Assembly (NCBI GenBank): GCA_037447655.1
Contig: JBBHKE010002612.1
Span: 1 to 32,320, forward strand
Source: Zygnema cylindricum
Taxonomy: Eukaryota; Streptophyta; Zygnematophyceae; Zygnematales; Zygnemataceae
Length of the DNA stretch: 32,320 bases
Reading direction: 5' to 3'
Shown here: in pieces, positions 10,571 through 21,559 of the stretch
Layout of the letters: every line of letters starts with the position of its first letter
Position numbering within the stretch: the first letter of the stretch is position 1
Notes under the pieces: generated by a model
Databases searched by the model: none
What the model saw: only the letters and a program-made list of their open reading frames with translations
What the model was told of the DNA's origin: nothing
Position numbers and translations under genes: made by a program

Positions 10571-11311
10571 AATTTATGTTGGTCCCGGTACGATATATCG
10601 AGGAATCTGCTCGATCGATATTCGATATATTGAATATTGAAATTATCGCGATATGAATTTACTTGATACCCAACACTAGCTATTACTCTAAGAGTGAAGT
10701 TCTATTAGGGAAAAAATGTCGTTGTTTACTGAAAGCCGTACTGTTTCGTACAATGCCATACTAAAAAGAAAGAAATGTCGGAAAAACAAGGCTACTAAAT
10801 GAAGAATTTCATTCTCCACGTTTATGGGCGTAAACGTGGAACGTCGGATGCATAATTGGATACGCCATCGTCTGACACTTTCAGTTCCCAACAAGTGACC
10901 CAGAGTAGGTCAATTCTTAGTGCCTGAACGAATAACATCGTGCCTCGTGGAAAAGTGCTTAAATATCCACGACGACCACGCAACCAGGTGAGTACACGTC
11001 ACATATGACATGTGCCTTTCGCCAGGGAGGAAGCGATGCCACCGGAAGCCGCAAGAAAATCTTTGTCTTAGGATATTGTTTCACGTTGTTGCCATCCACG
11101 AACCTTTTGGACATTTTCGTACGCTTTTACACATCTTAAGCATAGAAGTCCCATTCGTACGGATTTGGACTTTTTTCCGAAAACTACGTAGTATTTGCTA
11201 GTTTCGTAAATTTCGTAGATTTCGTACATCTCAGATTGTACGGATATTAAAAAAAAAGACGCTGCTTCATTTGCGCGTGCGATTTTTATTTGTCCCCCAC
11301 TCCGTCTTCAG

Positions 11312-11450
11312 AAGGAAACCGATGTTGGAGACGCCTTCCGGCGCTCGCCGCTAGTTCGCTAAAATTTTTAAAGACGCCGTAAATTCCGGCGCTCGCAACG
11401 AACTAGCGGCGAGCGGCGGAATTTACGGCGTCTCCTACGTCGGCTTCCTT
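11312..11450. repeat. GC-rich foldback (imperfect inverted repeat)
   Basis: Left arm 11312-11358 and right arm 11399-11450 pair almost throughout, apart from a 5-bp gap and scattered mismatches. The core is GGAGACGCC...CGCTCGCCGCTAGTTCG against its inverse. The spacer carries another partial arm, and a further direct partial copy lies at about 11500-11575. It lies inside the Harbinger-like copy. Confidence 0.7.
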
Positions 11451-11782
11451 GAGCCGTTTTGCGTCATTTGCGCGCGCTTATGTTTATTTGTCCTCCACAC
11501 CATCTTCAGAAGGAAGTTGTCGTTGGAGAAGCCGTAAATTCCGCCGCTGGCTGCTAGTTCGTTGAACTTTTCATTTTTTTTATGTATTGAATATTTAAAT
11601 TTTTTGAAATTTGAAAGTCAAAATAAGGTACGATTTTTAAAAATTCCGAAATCGTTTGATTCACACTTTACGCAGTAATCGTTAGTTTAATCCGTGCGTG
11701 TTATGCGCATGGGACATATATGATATTAAGTTTGTCCGCTCGTACATATTTTATTCAATACGTCTTACGAGTCACTTTTTAC

Positions 11783-12677
11783 TAGTGTTGTGTATCGATA
11801 AAAAACTTATCGCGATAACACCGATACCGATAGTTATCGGTTATCGAACGGTCAGAGGTTCCGATATATCGGCTTGGGACCAACAAATTCTATATCGGCG
11901 ATAACTTAAAAAATATATAGTATGCATACAGTAGTACTTTATAACATACTGTATTATTTTATTGATTTTATATAGCGTGGCATGCCACGTATAGAAATAT
12001 TTTCCGTTACGGTTTAACTGCGATTTATCACGGCGAACGCGACACATAAACGTTGGCCGGTTAACTGAACAAAAATTTTACAGCGTCGTACGAAAGTTTA
12101 CTACAAAACTGGTGAACATGGAACTGGAAAAGGACGGCGGACACAAAAGTACAACGGACGCAAAATAACATTCTACGCGCCGCCGGAATCGAACGGACGA
12201 CTTGGAATGAGAAAACACGAACGGACGGGCCAACGTGAGCGCCGGCATCCCGGAATGGCTCTTTTGGCAGCTTTTGCCGAAAAAGCCGACAGATTGACAC
12301 GTGGCAGGTCCTCAGTGGATCTCAAGGAATTAAGGGACAAAGCCATGGCGTCGGATGTGAAAGGTACATCGTTTTTATTGGATCCGTATCAAAATCGTAC
12401 AGATTTCATGGCGGCTACGGTACTTTCTATGCTTGTACACGTCCGGAGAATAAGACGTACAGTTGAGTGTACATACCGTACATTTATCTGTACGGTCCGT
12501 ACAGTTATCGCCGATAATTATCGTTATCGGCATTATCGCCGATAAGTACCCGATATTATCGGCTACTTATCGGCGATAAGACCGATTTAGATATATCGTA
12601 CCAATATATCTATTATCGGATACCCGAAAAAAGGCCCATATCGGTTATCGGCAAATCCTTACCGATACACAACACTA
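11783..12677. mobile_element. hAT-like non-autonomous transposon
   Basis: Ends are TAGTGTTGTGTATCG and its inverse CGATACACAACACTA with one mismatch. The 8-bp flanks are CTTTTTAC (11775-11782) and CTTTTTGC (12678-12685). Both subterminal zones are packed with TATCGGC/GCCGATA-type words in both directions, which may be transposase-binding repeats. Open frames inside (for example 12207-12545 plus) show no transposase motif. Confidence 0.75.
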
Positions 12678-12906
12678 CTTTTTGCCTTCGCTGGTACAAA
12701 TATGTGGTCACAATTCGCTGTTATAGATTCTCTGAAGATTAGCAGAATTATTTTCTTCTATTACGTGGCCAAATCAAAGCGTGCCACGCAAAAAAAATGT
12801 CGGTTACTGATACGACACAATGGAACGGTCGCTTCAGTAAACGAATTTTTGATGTTTACAGAGACCGCCTAATGGAACAACGCTCTTAATGTTTTTTCGC
12901 CACTTA

Positions 12907-14159
12907 GGGTGGTCATCCATTAGAGGAAAAGTGGGGTTGTTTACTCTATGCCGTACGCTTTTGTACATATTTGTACCATATTTTTTTTTGTCAGACGAAA
13001 CATGTTTGCCGGATCGCTGTCAGAATGCTCCAATATTATAGGCGTAATTCATGACCGTTGGATTGCTCACTTTTTTAGATCCGCGAAGCAATCGCGTGAA
13101 TTATCCAGTGTGACGAAACTCTCCTCGCTGAGGAGAGTTGCTTTACACTGGTCGCGTACCATTGGTACACGTGGAAAGAAAAATAAATATCCACTTCGAA
13201 CAAGCGATGAAAAGCCTACACGTCGTACAGGCCCATGTGCCTTACGCCACGGTGTATGCAGGTCGACCGAAATATCCTCGCACGCTTCTTCTGACATCCG
13301 TTGACCTTCAAAGTTTGCGGCGCCTTTTTGCCATTACGTTTCGAAATTTTGATTTCCAGTTTCAAAATTGAAATTTGGTCGCAAAATTTTCGTACGAATC
13401 AGTAACTATACCGCCAATCGTTATTAGCGTTATGAATGCTGTATCGGCACCCCCAAATTTTGACCCCAATACCTGAAATAGAATTAATAACACTAAGTTT
13501 TATTTTACGTTGATTAAGGTTCTGGTGAATTACCGTTAATAATTTTAATTTATGATATTCTTGAATAGTGTGGTGTACGGACGTGTCAGGCCGTACAAAT
13601 TGGTACTTTATTAAGTAAAAAAGTATGAAACATGGATTAAAATAATCGCGATCGCACGTAAAACTGCGCTCAGAATAAAAGGCGGAATGAGATTGTACCT
13701 ATTTTAGTGTAAAGATATTGATCGCGTATTAAATATACGGCAGAAAACCCAAATTAGAGTTATGAATAAATTAGAGTAAAAGGACGCGACGGTCAGATTT
13801 TGTACTTTTACCTATTTTACTGTTGTACCCAAATCAGCGTTATGGATCAATTAGAGTAAACTTTTTTTTTCGAAATTTTGAAAAACTCAAATTAGCGTTA
13901 ATAACGCTAATTAATTTGTAACAACTAATAATTTCTAAACGCTAATAACGATTGGCGGTGTACCTTCCGCTGGTAACAAATATTACGTACAGATTTTCAG
14001 TTTGACGAATATTTTTAGATTTTTAAAATCTGAATACTAACCTACGCGGCACCAATCATAGTTGCTAACGGTTGTTTACTGGCCCGACATTCGTGCCAGT
14101 AAACACTAAAAATAGACGTCTCCGCATGTTTACTGGGACCGCCTAATGGAATAGAGGCC
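12907..14159 (+). mobile_element. PIF/Harbinger-like element with nested TIR element
   Basis: TTA flanks both sides (12904-12906 and 14160-14162). The left end is GGGTGGTCATCCATTAG and the inverse of the right end is GGCCTCTATTCCATTAG; the inner CCATTAG is conserved. The left part shares the GGTTGTTTACT...GCCGTAC...TTTGTAC pattern with 10692 onward, and 13085-13260 shares CATGTGCCTT-type blocks with the other copies. It carries the TA-type element 13409-13960. No coding capacity was recognised. Confidence 0.55.
13409..13960 (+). mobile_element. TA-flanked TIR element, 552 bp
   Basis: The left end is TACCGCCAATCGTTATTAGC (first base changed from C) after TA at 13407-13408. The right end ...TAACGATTGGCGGTG is followed by TA at 13961-13962. 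It shares ends and parts of its body with 3165-3704 and its first 80 bp with 23785-23983. Confidence 0.7.
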
Positions 14160-14518
14160 TTAAGACATCTTTTCTCCGTAGACACTTTTCGGATTGCTGA
14201 TCTGACGGTTGTCATTGAAAGGTAAGATTGTCAACTTTCAATTGGCGGTCTCAAATTAAAAATCGGACAAGTGTGTATGGAGAAAAGACGCTTTAAGTGG
14301 CGAAAAAATTATTAACCCTAATAGCGATTCAGTGTACCGAAACGTTTTGCCCTATCAACTCCGCTCTTTATGCTTTATCCTCTACTTTATTTTTCACTTC
14401 TTTCCTTCCTTCAACTTTCTTCTTCCCTCCTGTTATAACATCGACAAAGTTGTTGGGAAACATAGTCTATAATATTTCGTTGTTCATTAAAATGTACCAA
14501 GTCCACATTTCTTTACTA

Positions 14519-14719
14519 CACCGTGTATTGCTTAGTGTTAATGTCTTTTTAGCCACTTAAAGCATCTTTTCTCCATACACGCTTGTCACGGTTGCGATTG
14601 AAATCCAAGATAGTCACCTCCCTATTGACAGTGTCCATGTAGAGATCCGACAAGTGTGTACGGAGAAAAGATGTTTTAATTGACGAAGAGATCATTAACA
14701 CTAATAGCGATACACGGTG
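14519..14719 (+). mobile_element. Intact short TA-type MITE
   Basis: CACCGTGTATTGCTTAGTG at the left and ...CTAATAGCGATACACGGTG at the right form the terminal inverted repeat, with TA at 14517-14518 and 14720-14721. Inside are two outward-facing CATCTTTTCTCC-type blocks. It is a reference copy for the interrupted element spanning 2370-14336. Confidence 0.75.
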
Positions 14720-14762
14720 TAGTTGAGGAAAAGGCACTAAATCCACAACTCCGCTCTGAATT

Positions 14763-14808
14763 GCACAAGCTAAACGTCAAGAAGAGCACAAGCTAAACGT
14801 CAAGAAGA
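14763..14808 (+). repeat. 23-bp tandem duplication
   Basis: A 23-bp unit starting GCACAAGCTAAACG occurs twice in direct succession without mismatch. Confidence 0.9.
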
Positions 14809-16253
14809 GCGAATAACCAAGAAAACTGAATGTTAACAAAGAAATGGAACAGCGTGCAATTAATTGTAAAACAGGCTAGTTAGAAACATTCCAGTTAGAA
14901 AGGTTCCTAGGAAACAAGGAACATTCGGGCAAAGACACAGAGACCAGAATTCATAAGTAGCCTCCAACAGATGATTTGACTTTAACAAAACTTCATATTG
15001 CAGCATTTCATGGTAAAGAAAGCGTCCTTTCTGGAAGAATGATGATGGTGCAGATGCCGAGAATTTAGTAGAGAAACTGAGTATTTTTCACCTGAAACTG
15101 TTATAGAAAAACACTTCTGGTCTCATCGACAAATTGTGTATTATGCATAATTGTGCACAATATGCATAAATTAAACAACATATCAAAAAGTTTTACCATA
15201 ACACCACATTTGTAATCACGCTTTTCAGGAACAAAAAAAAACCAACGCACAACCACCAAATTTCATTCACAGTACAGTAAAAAGTATCTTTCTTTTCATC
15301 ATAGCAAAGATGCTTGAGAGAAACTAAACAAACTAAAACAAAAAACAAAGTCTTGCAGGTGTACAAACACTGCACCATTTTCTAGCACATCCAAAAGTCA
15401 AAAGGTCCCTGGACAAAGATAGAACAAATTATTACAGTCTGTGAAAGGCTTAGAAGACTTTTATCCTTTGAATGATCATTTTCATCATTATAGTGTGCAA
15501 CGTTATTCACAGCCCTTCAAAAGTCACTATCAGCCACAAATGGCCCTTTCAAACCCTACAGCGCCTCGAAAAATGTGGTATGTGCTTTAATTAATATGAC
15601 ACACCAAACACTTCAAAAAAGTAAACAAGAGGGAGAACGATCAAGATTGGACTACATACCCACAAACAGGCAAAAATACAAAATTTCTACAAGTGACATT
15701 TTGCCTTTAATAGTAAAAATTTCCCCAACTGACCTACCTCAAATTTTCCTCAAAATCAATTCCAACCTCATGAATGCATTTTCTGTAAAATGAGCTACAT
15801 ACTAGACTAGCGAAAATACAAAAAATTGTAATTTTCCGCAGTTCAAAAAACCTCATAGGACAAGTGGCTCTCAAAATTGAGAACCACTTTTTTTTTGAAG
15901 GATAATAATCAAACGAAACAAGTCGGGCAACATAACTAAAGTTGCTGTCAACCTGAAAGGACAATAGAACGGTCGGCGTATATTTTCAACCGGAGCCAGC
16001 AGAGGAGTCTAACCCATGACGATTCAAAAATGATTGTTTGATATCTCCAGGGAACTTCTGGTTACCTTCCACAAAGAGCAACTCATCCATGAAATGCAGA
16101 AGCCAGAGGTGTAGAAGCAGAAATTGGAGCAGGAAGTAGTGGAATATAATGCATAGCCAATAATAATGTACAAGGAACATGTCGAAAGACTTCTCCAAAT
16201 AATAAAAAGACGTCCAAGCGTTGTCAAAAAGTCCAAAAACAAAAGCCGAATGC
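14809..16253. other. 3' flank of the PAS gene, no separate gene seen
   Basis: AT-rich DNA downstream of the minus-strand PAS gene, probably its 3' UTR near 16253 and then intergenic. A minus frame ending at 15986 has a coding-like tail (FVEGNQKFPGDIKQSFLNRHG) that could be an alternative last exon, but no phase-compatible donor was found. A stem-loop at 15862-15889 (13-bp stem, one mismatch) is followed by nine T. Confidence 0.5.
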
Positions 16254-19200
16254 TCATCGAGAGAGGTTCAGAGGGTTATGCCATAATCCAGACAAAGCCC
16301 GGGGTAGTGTTGTCGGGACATCAAGGTACTTGCTTCTGACACCCAGTTTCCGCAAAGTAGATCGAAGTTGCTGCATTTTTATGTTTTGAGGAATTATGGA
16401 GTCGACCCCCGCGCTCATTCCCTTATCCATACTATTATCCATTCCCGCCAAATCCCATCTGCAAAACAGGACATTCCCAAACAAATACTTCAAAAAACGA
16501 AAAAGAATGCAACTAAATGATTTTCAGAACAAGCAGATGTAAGTAAATAAACGACATGCGGCACTTTGCCTAGAAACAACTGTTTTGATTTAATACGGTA
16601 TATACCACACACCTATTCATGTTAGTCACTGCCACAATCAATAAATTTGATGCACATCCATCAGAAGGCTTGCTGCATTTCTCCAACCGCCGAATTTCCC
16701 TTATCGCTGCGTAGCCATCCTTACTTGCTGCCTGAAATCCCAAAATCCAAAACCATAAAGCCACTGTCAAACCTTTTACACTAAACCAAAACCATTAAGA
16801 CAATGTCAAAACTCTTTCATTAATCCAAAACCATGGACATACTTTCGAGACTCTTTCGCTGGGAATATATCTGGCTTTACTTCCTGACACCAGAACATGT
16901 TATTAACGACATCCACAGCAGAAATAAGTGAACCAGCTTATCATAGATTACAACTCAAACAAGCCACTCAATGAGTCTCAAAAAACAATTTCTCACCTGC
17001 AATTCCACAAAAATAAGAGCAAAAGGAGACTGTCCTCCATGCTGAGCCAAACTTTGTTCGAAACGCCATGTAGCTTCTCTAGCAGATGAGGCACAAACAA
17101 CCTCCAACCCACAACGCTCCAACTGTGAAGCCAACAGGGAGCGACTGGCTGACAGGGCATCCACCACTAATACTCTTGAACTGCCATAGTTCCCATTTAC
17201 TACCGCCATGTTTGAAGTTTCAGGGGTGCTCATAGATCGCTGGAAAGTATCCTTCAAGTCTGTTTACACAAAAACAAAACAAACAAACAAAAGCTCATTC
17301 AGGTGATTCCCTGAGAAAAAGCAAAATTTAACTCCTAGTAAAAAACAGGACTTCTAATGGGCAGTGAAAAGGTTCCATTCGCGAAGTCTGCTGGGACCAT
17401 AACATCACACATCATTACAACCATCAAACAGTAAAATCAACCAGCTACTGCGATAGGAAAATACAGAAGAAAGCCAGCCCTTCTACAAGAGCTCTAAAGA
17501 CGGTCGTGTGAACTCACCAGGCGTATATTGAGACTCGAACAAATAACTGCTTAAACTGTGTCCTTCTTCTAAACAATGAGATGTTGAGGGGACAGGACTT
17601 GGAGTGCTAGGTGTGCACGGTTCCGTTGTTCCAGCAATAGAAATACCTTCACTGCTTCCACTGCTGTTATCGCTCCCAACTGCAATTACATCAAGACCAT
17701 AACATCAACAACCAATAAATACTAAAAAAACATGAAAAAGAAGCACAAAGATGCAACGACTAGTAACAATCTATCTATTGCTGAAGACTAGACTAGCCTT
17801 CTAAGCCATCGCCATCCTAAATTCACAGAATCAGAGCAAAAACATACATAAACAGAAGTTCACCATTCATGCTTAAGTAAAAACGAATATGACGTTTCTG
17901 ACAGTGACATCCACAAAAGGAGAAAAGTTCATTAACACATAAGTGGCCTGAGTTAGAACCTAGCAAGTTCAAGATAACTAACACAAGCCTTCATACTGCT
18001 TTAGGCAAACAACAAAAATCAAGCTTTCACACACCAGCCAAGATTATGGGACAACATAAAACACATGTTCAGAAGCAATCAATATACCTCCGGATATCTC
18101 CAACGATCTTTGTAGAGGAATAGACTGCGAGGAGGGAGAAACCTCGTTTTGCTTCATCACTACACACAACACTCCACTCACAGCTCCTAAAGCATCTGTT
18201 CTCATATTTGCATACAACATGACGAGCAGGGAGCTGCCATTCTTTGCCCTCATGAAATATTCAACTCCAGCAACGTCCACTCCAAAGAATGCCGCTTTCA
18301 AATTGTCTTCACATGTCCTGCAAGCAAGAGAATACCAGCGTCAAAACAGGTTCAACAAGAGGAAGATTGTACATAGTAAAACATCTGAGGAACATAATAC
18401 TTTAGTAGGAATCGGGCAGATGAAGGTGACAGGGATATGCAACAGCCTCAACAGAAAAACCGCACTAGGACAATAACTGAATACGCTGTTAACGAAACTT
18501 CAACACGGGAACAGACTAGACAGGCTAATTCACCACTAAGATTCTCATTTCTACTGACTTTTAGTCCATTAATTAAGTTTAGTTTAATGAACACAAATTA
18601 AATTCATTTCTAGATCCTGCTCAAATTCACAGTTCATCATTTCCATTGAGTTTGATAAAGAAACAATTTAACAAGAATAGGAATCAATTCATTCGTGGAT
18701 GCTGATCAATTTTTTTCAAATCCTGACCTTCGCGAAAGTACTCACTTTTGCATATAACTGCCTTGTACAGGAAAGAATACGCCTGAGGCGAATCTTTGAG
18801 CGGCTAAGGCTTCTCCTTCACTCCAACCGCTTAGTTCGACGAGCCGTCGATTCCACATGGTGCACTGCATGTCTCTGAAAACAGCGAGGCATAGAAAAAA
18901 ATTGTTAAAACTCGAAAAACAAATAATACAATTGTATCCGAAAGCTACGGAAGTCCAATTTGCAGTCTTTGAGAGAAAAAAACATAAAGATAGTTGTAAT
19001 TCAAACAATCCTAACATCGGTAAGCTAAGGGAAGCCAAACATGCAACTTTAAATGGAACAAGCTGCCTAAAGATTGTTAGAAGGTTGTCCAAGAAACCAG
19101 CAAATCGACGATTACGACATAAGTTTCATGTCTACACGACATGTAGAAATGAAACCGAAAAGAGACCGCTGTGCATGGCAACTGAATGAAATGAATCTCC

Positions 19201-19751
19201 AATAACTGTCAAAAACCTATCAAACAAAGCCTACAAGAAAAAGAAAACTAAAAGGTACTCACCTACCGAAAAAAACCTATCAATCAAAGAAGACAAGGAA
19301 ATACTCACTTATCCACAGCAAACATAGCAACTGGCAATTCTTCCGCAGATATAAATGTATTCGGACATAACAGCTTCTCCGATGATGGTGAATTTGTCTG
19401 AGGACCAGCAAGCTCCATTACAAAATCCAGCGCAGCTCTTCTGTAACACTCAGAACCTCCAGGAAGTGCTCCAGAACCATAACCTAAACCTGCAGTACTA
19501 TCCATAACTTTTCGTTGACCAAAAGAAGCGTTCAAGGAGCCATTGCAGCTGTTAGACTTGGCCGAAAGCGCGTCGAGAAACATTTCAAATGAAGGAGATA
19601 CAGCTGCCACAGAGGCTGTCCTACACAATCCTGAGGATGCTTTTGAAGGAGATGCTGGTCCAATCAGATGAGCCCAGGCTGCTGAACGAAGAGCACCGCC
19701 CCCTGCAACTTGGCCAAAATCACGCCACGATCCACCAGGTGCTCCTTTCAT
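16254..19751 (-). CDS. PAS domain and degenerate receiver domain protein, 7 exons
   Basis: Exons on the minus strand are 19751-19309, 18874-18746, 18317-18088, 17679-17518, 17259-16997, 16731-16613 and 16458-16254. All introns are GT-AG, several donors being GTGAGT. They sum to 1551 nt, 516 residues plus TGA. A TAA directly before the ATG fixes the start. Residues 138-249 form a PAS sensor domain (LPVAMFAVDKDMQC...WNRRLVELSGWSEGEA). Residues 268-345 are a Ser/Thr-rich linker. Residues 349-490 resemble a response-regulator receiver: VLVVDALSASR, KDGYAAIREIRRLE, LLIVAVTN, GMSAGVDSI. Key sites are altered: one Asp of the acidic pair remains (355), the phosphorylated Asp is Glu407, the conserved Lys is Gln473, and Thr445 is kept. 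There is no histidine-kinase or DNA-binding domain. It may be a signalling scaffold or a kinase-less relative of plant PAS-histidine kinases; that link is inference. Confidence 0.82.
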
Positions 19752-21177
19752 TTAAGGGCTCTTAGAAGCTCTTCACTCAAAAAGGCAGGTTCTCAGGAAA
19801 TACCTGCCTTTCCACTAATAAGTGTACAAAATAGTAAACAATAAAGCGGACAATAAAGATACAAGAAAGCGCGAGTGTGCGGTTCCCTGTTACGACACCT
19901 TGACTCAGAAAAGTCAAGCTCTGCGCCAGCTTTTAGTTTGTTTCTGTTTCTTGAAAAAGATGGCCGAGGCCAATTGCAATACGGAAGCTTTTTCCTTGTT
20001 GGAAGCTTTTAGTTTGTTTCCTTTTTCAGATAAACGATATTAAACGTGCAAATACGAGGAACACCATAGACGTTTCCACAGTCTCATGCGTTCAAATCAC
20101 CAAAATAGACTTCAAAAAAGTATATTAACGTGAATAAGGTCAGTAAAACATGCAGTGGTGCCTCTTACAATAACTTTATTCCTTAGCAATCCTTCGGAAA
20201 ACCAGAAATTAAGATCCCAATTATCTTAGAAACAAGAATAGAACCACAGCTTCCTCCAGAAACAAAGTGAGCCAACTGTATTTGATACAAAACAATGAAT
20301 AATTCTTACACGAAGTTTATTTTAAGATATTATTATGCTAACTACAGCACAAATATAAACAAATTAGTAAATTACGAAACAAGATCGTCTCTTTTTTCAG
20401 ATTACAGAAAACAAAAATGACAGGGCACTTTAACGGCCAAGATTGCGTTCCTTGTCCACATTAAACAAGTAACCGATGAGATCGACGGTCAGAGTTCCTC
20501 TGTAACAGCATGGTACATGAAGTACAATCGGAAAGAGATTTGACGGCTACGGTTTGCCATTATGCCTATAGGAGAAGATACATCCTGTTGCTCAAAACAA
20601 TCCAAAGAGATCTAACGGTGCAGGTTTCTGTCTGAGTCACATTTGACGGTTCGCATTAGATTAGACTGAACATATCGAGGGCAGGAAGTGCGCACGTGTA
20701 TCACCGCATCGACAAAAATCGTAAAAGTACGACTGCATAATCGACGGCGTCCGTTGAAGTGGCTACTTAAAATCACGAGAGCCGAGGAGGTGTCGTTTCG
20801 CCATTGATATGTGAAAATTTGTCGGTCCGCCCTTTCCTTCGCACCGTCGATACGTGAGGTTGTGCACGTGCTACATGAAGGCCTGGCGACTTCTCATACG
20901 TCGATCTAATGACGTGTCATGGCCTGAGCAGCGGGGACGCGCTGGACGTTCTTCGTGGCTTTACGTTGTAGATTCACGGCGATTGTAAGCAGTTGAAATC
21001 GTGGCCTCCATCCTTGGATGCGAGTTACCTTCGGCGCCAATCACAATTCCTAATTTGATCGTAGGTAGGATCTTTAAACCAGTTTTACTGGTTCCAAACT
21101 CCAAAGAGATCTGAAGCGAGCAAAAAACAAATATCAGGCCGTATAAATTTTTACTACCTGTACGGAAATCGAGTAAA
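19752..21177. promoter_or_regulatory. 5' flank and presumed promoter of the PAS gene
   Basis: No coding frame is convincing. The 5' UTR begins at 19752 in the minus direction; a transcription start cannot be placed. G-box-like ACGT cores occur at 20864-20871 (GCACGTGC) and near 20694 and 20915 (ACGTGTC type), which in plants bind bZIP/bHLH factors. A series of ACGG-containing motifs occupies 20431-20750. Confidence 0.4.
20431..20750 (+). repeat. Degenerate ACGG-motif repeat series
   Basis: The motif GATYKRACGG-like occurs at about 20431, 20481, 20538, 20610, 20641 and 20739. The first four are spaced 50-72 bp apart and share flanks such as AGAGAT before and GG/AGTTTC-type sequence after. It looks like a decayed tandem repeat. 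Confidence 0.45.
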
Positions 21178-21551
21178 TCAAGGCTGGTCAGTCATCCCTC
21201 CCGTTTGGCGGCGAAGTCTGGGCAGCAACAGGCAAGAAAAATATCCCGTCGAAGTCGAGTTCGGTCTGCCAGCGAAAGAAAAAAAAAAAAAACACGAACG
21301 TGACGCTACTTTTTTTGTGTCAGACAGTTGTCCAGAGCGCATGCGCAATTTTTGAACGAGTAAATGTCGGTGAAGCTGTTGCGCATGAGCACATTTTGAA
21401 AAAGCATTAGAAAGTGCTTTGCAGCACACGTGCCGATGGTGCGAAGGTCGGAAACGTGGGCGCAGGTAAACTGGGACACGCGCATTTATGAAAAATCACG
21501 ACAAGTTAGGGTACACCTTGTCGCCATATAAAATTACGCAAGATCTTAAAG
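21178..21551. other. Intergenic DNA, nothing recognised
   Basis: Apart from an A-run at 21279-21291 and a small hairpin ACGACAAG/CTTGTCG near 21498-21523, no gene or repeat family is evident. Confidence 0.5.
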
Positions 21552-21559
21552 ATTTGGGA

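Larger units (their letters stand above)
2391..10678. mobile_element. hAT-like DNA transposon carrying a copia array
   Basis: The left end reads TAGTGTTGGGTATCGAGG and the right end is the inverse, ...TTGATACCCAACACTA. The flanking 8-bp duplications are GCTATTGC (2383-2390) and GCTATTAC (10679-10686), one mismatch. Termini beginning TAGTGTTG and 8-bp duplications are typical of the hAT superfamily. The last 106 bp, reversed, align with the left end of the second hAT-like element at 11783, including a shared GGGACCAACA block and CGATATATCG words, which supports the boundary. No transposase is recognisable, so the element is non-autonomous. It contains a Harbinger-like copy (2645-3070), a TA-type element (3165-3704) and the copia array (3892-10570). 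What remains of its own body is 2391-2644, 3071-3164, 3705-3891 and 10571-10678. Confidence 0.7.
10692..12885 (+). mobile_element. PIF/Harbinger-like element interrupted by a hAT-like element
   Basis: The left end GAGTGAAGTTCTATTAGG and the inverse of the right end GAGCGTTGTTCCATTAGG match at 14 of 18 positions. The flanks are TAA (10689-10691) and TTA (12886-12888). Its first 380 bp align with the reversed copy at 2645-3070. It contains a foldback repeat (11312-11450) and the hAT-like element 11783-12677; without the latter it is about 1.3 kb. No transposase or DDE motif was found. The superfamily call rests on the 3-bp TTA-type duplication and the family resemblance to 24918-25677. Confidence 0.55.
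2370..14336. mobile_element. TA-type MITE split by three later insertions
   Basis: Four short segments join into one MITE of the family found intact at 14519-14719 and 23520-23728. They are 2372-2390 (CACC...CGCTATTGC), 10679-10691 (GCTATTACTCTAA), 12886-12906 (TTAATG...GCCACTTA) and 14160-14334 (TTAAGACATC...CAGTG). At each break the flanking bases are a target duplication: GCTATTGC/GCTATTAC around the hAT-like element, TAA/TTA and TTA/TTA around the two Harbinger-like elements. The outer ends are flanked by TA at 2370-2371 and 14335-14336. What is seen is the segment order and the duplications; the insertion history is inferred. The family is assigned to Tc1/mariner-like MITEs only because of the TA duplication, since the terminus CACCG is not the usual Stowaway sequence. 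Confidence 0.75.

Noticed and set aside
15862-15898. Stem-loop followed by nine T, like a bacterial terminator
   Set aside because: The window is eukaryotic and this lies in the 3' flank of a spliced minus-strand gene; there is no context for intrinsic termination.
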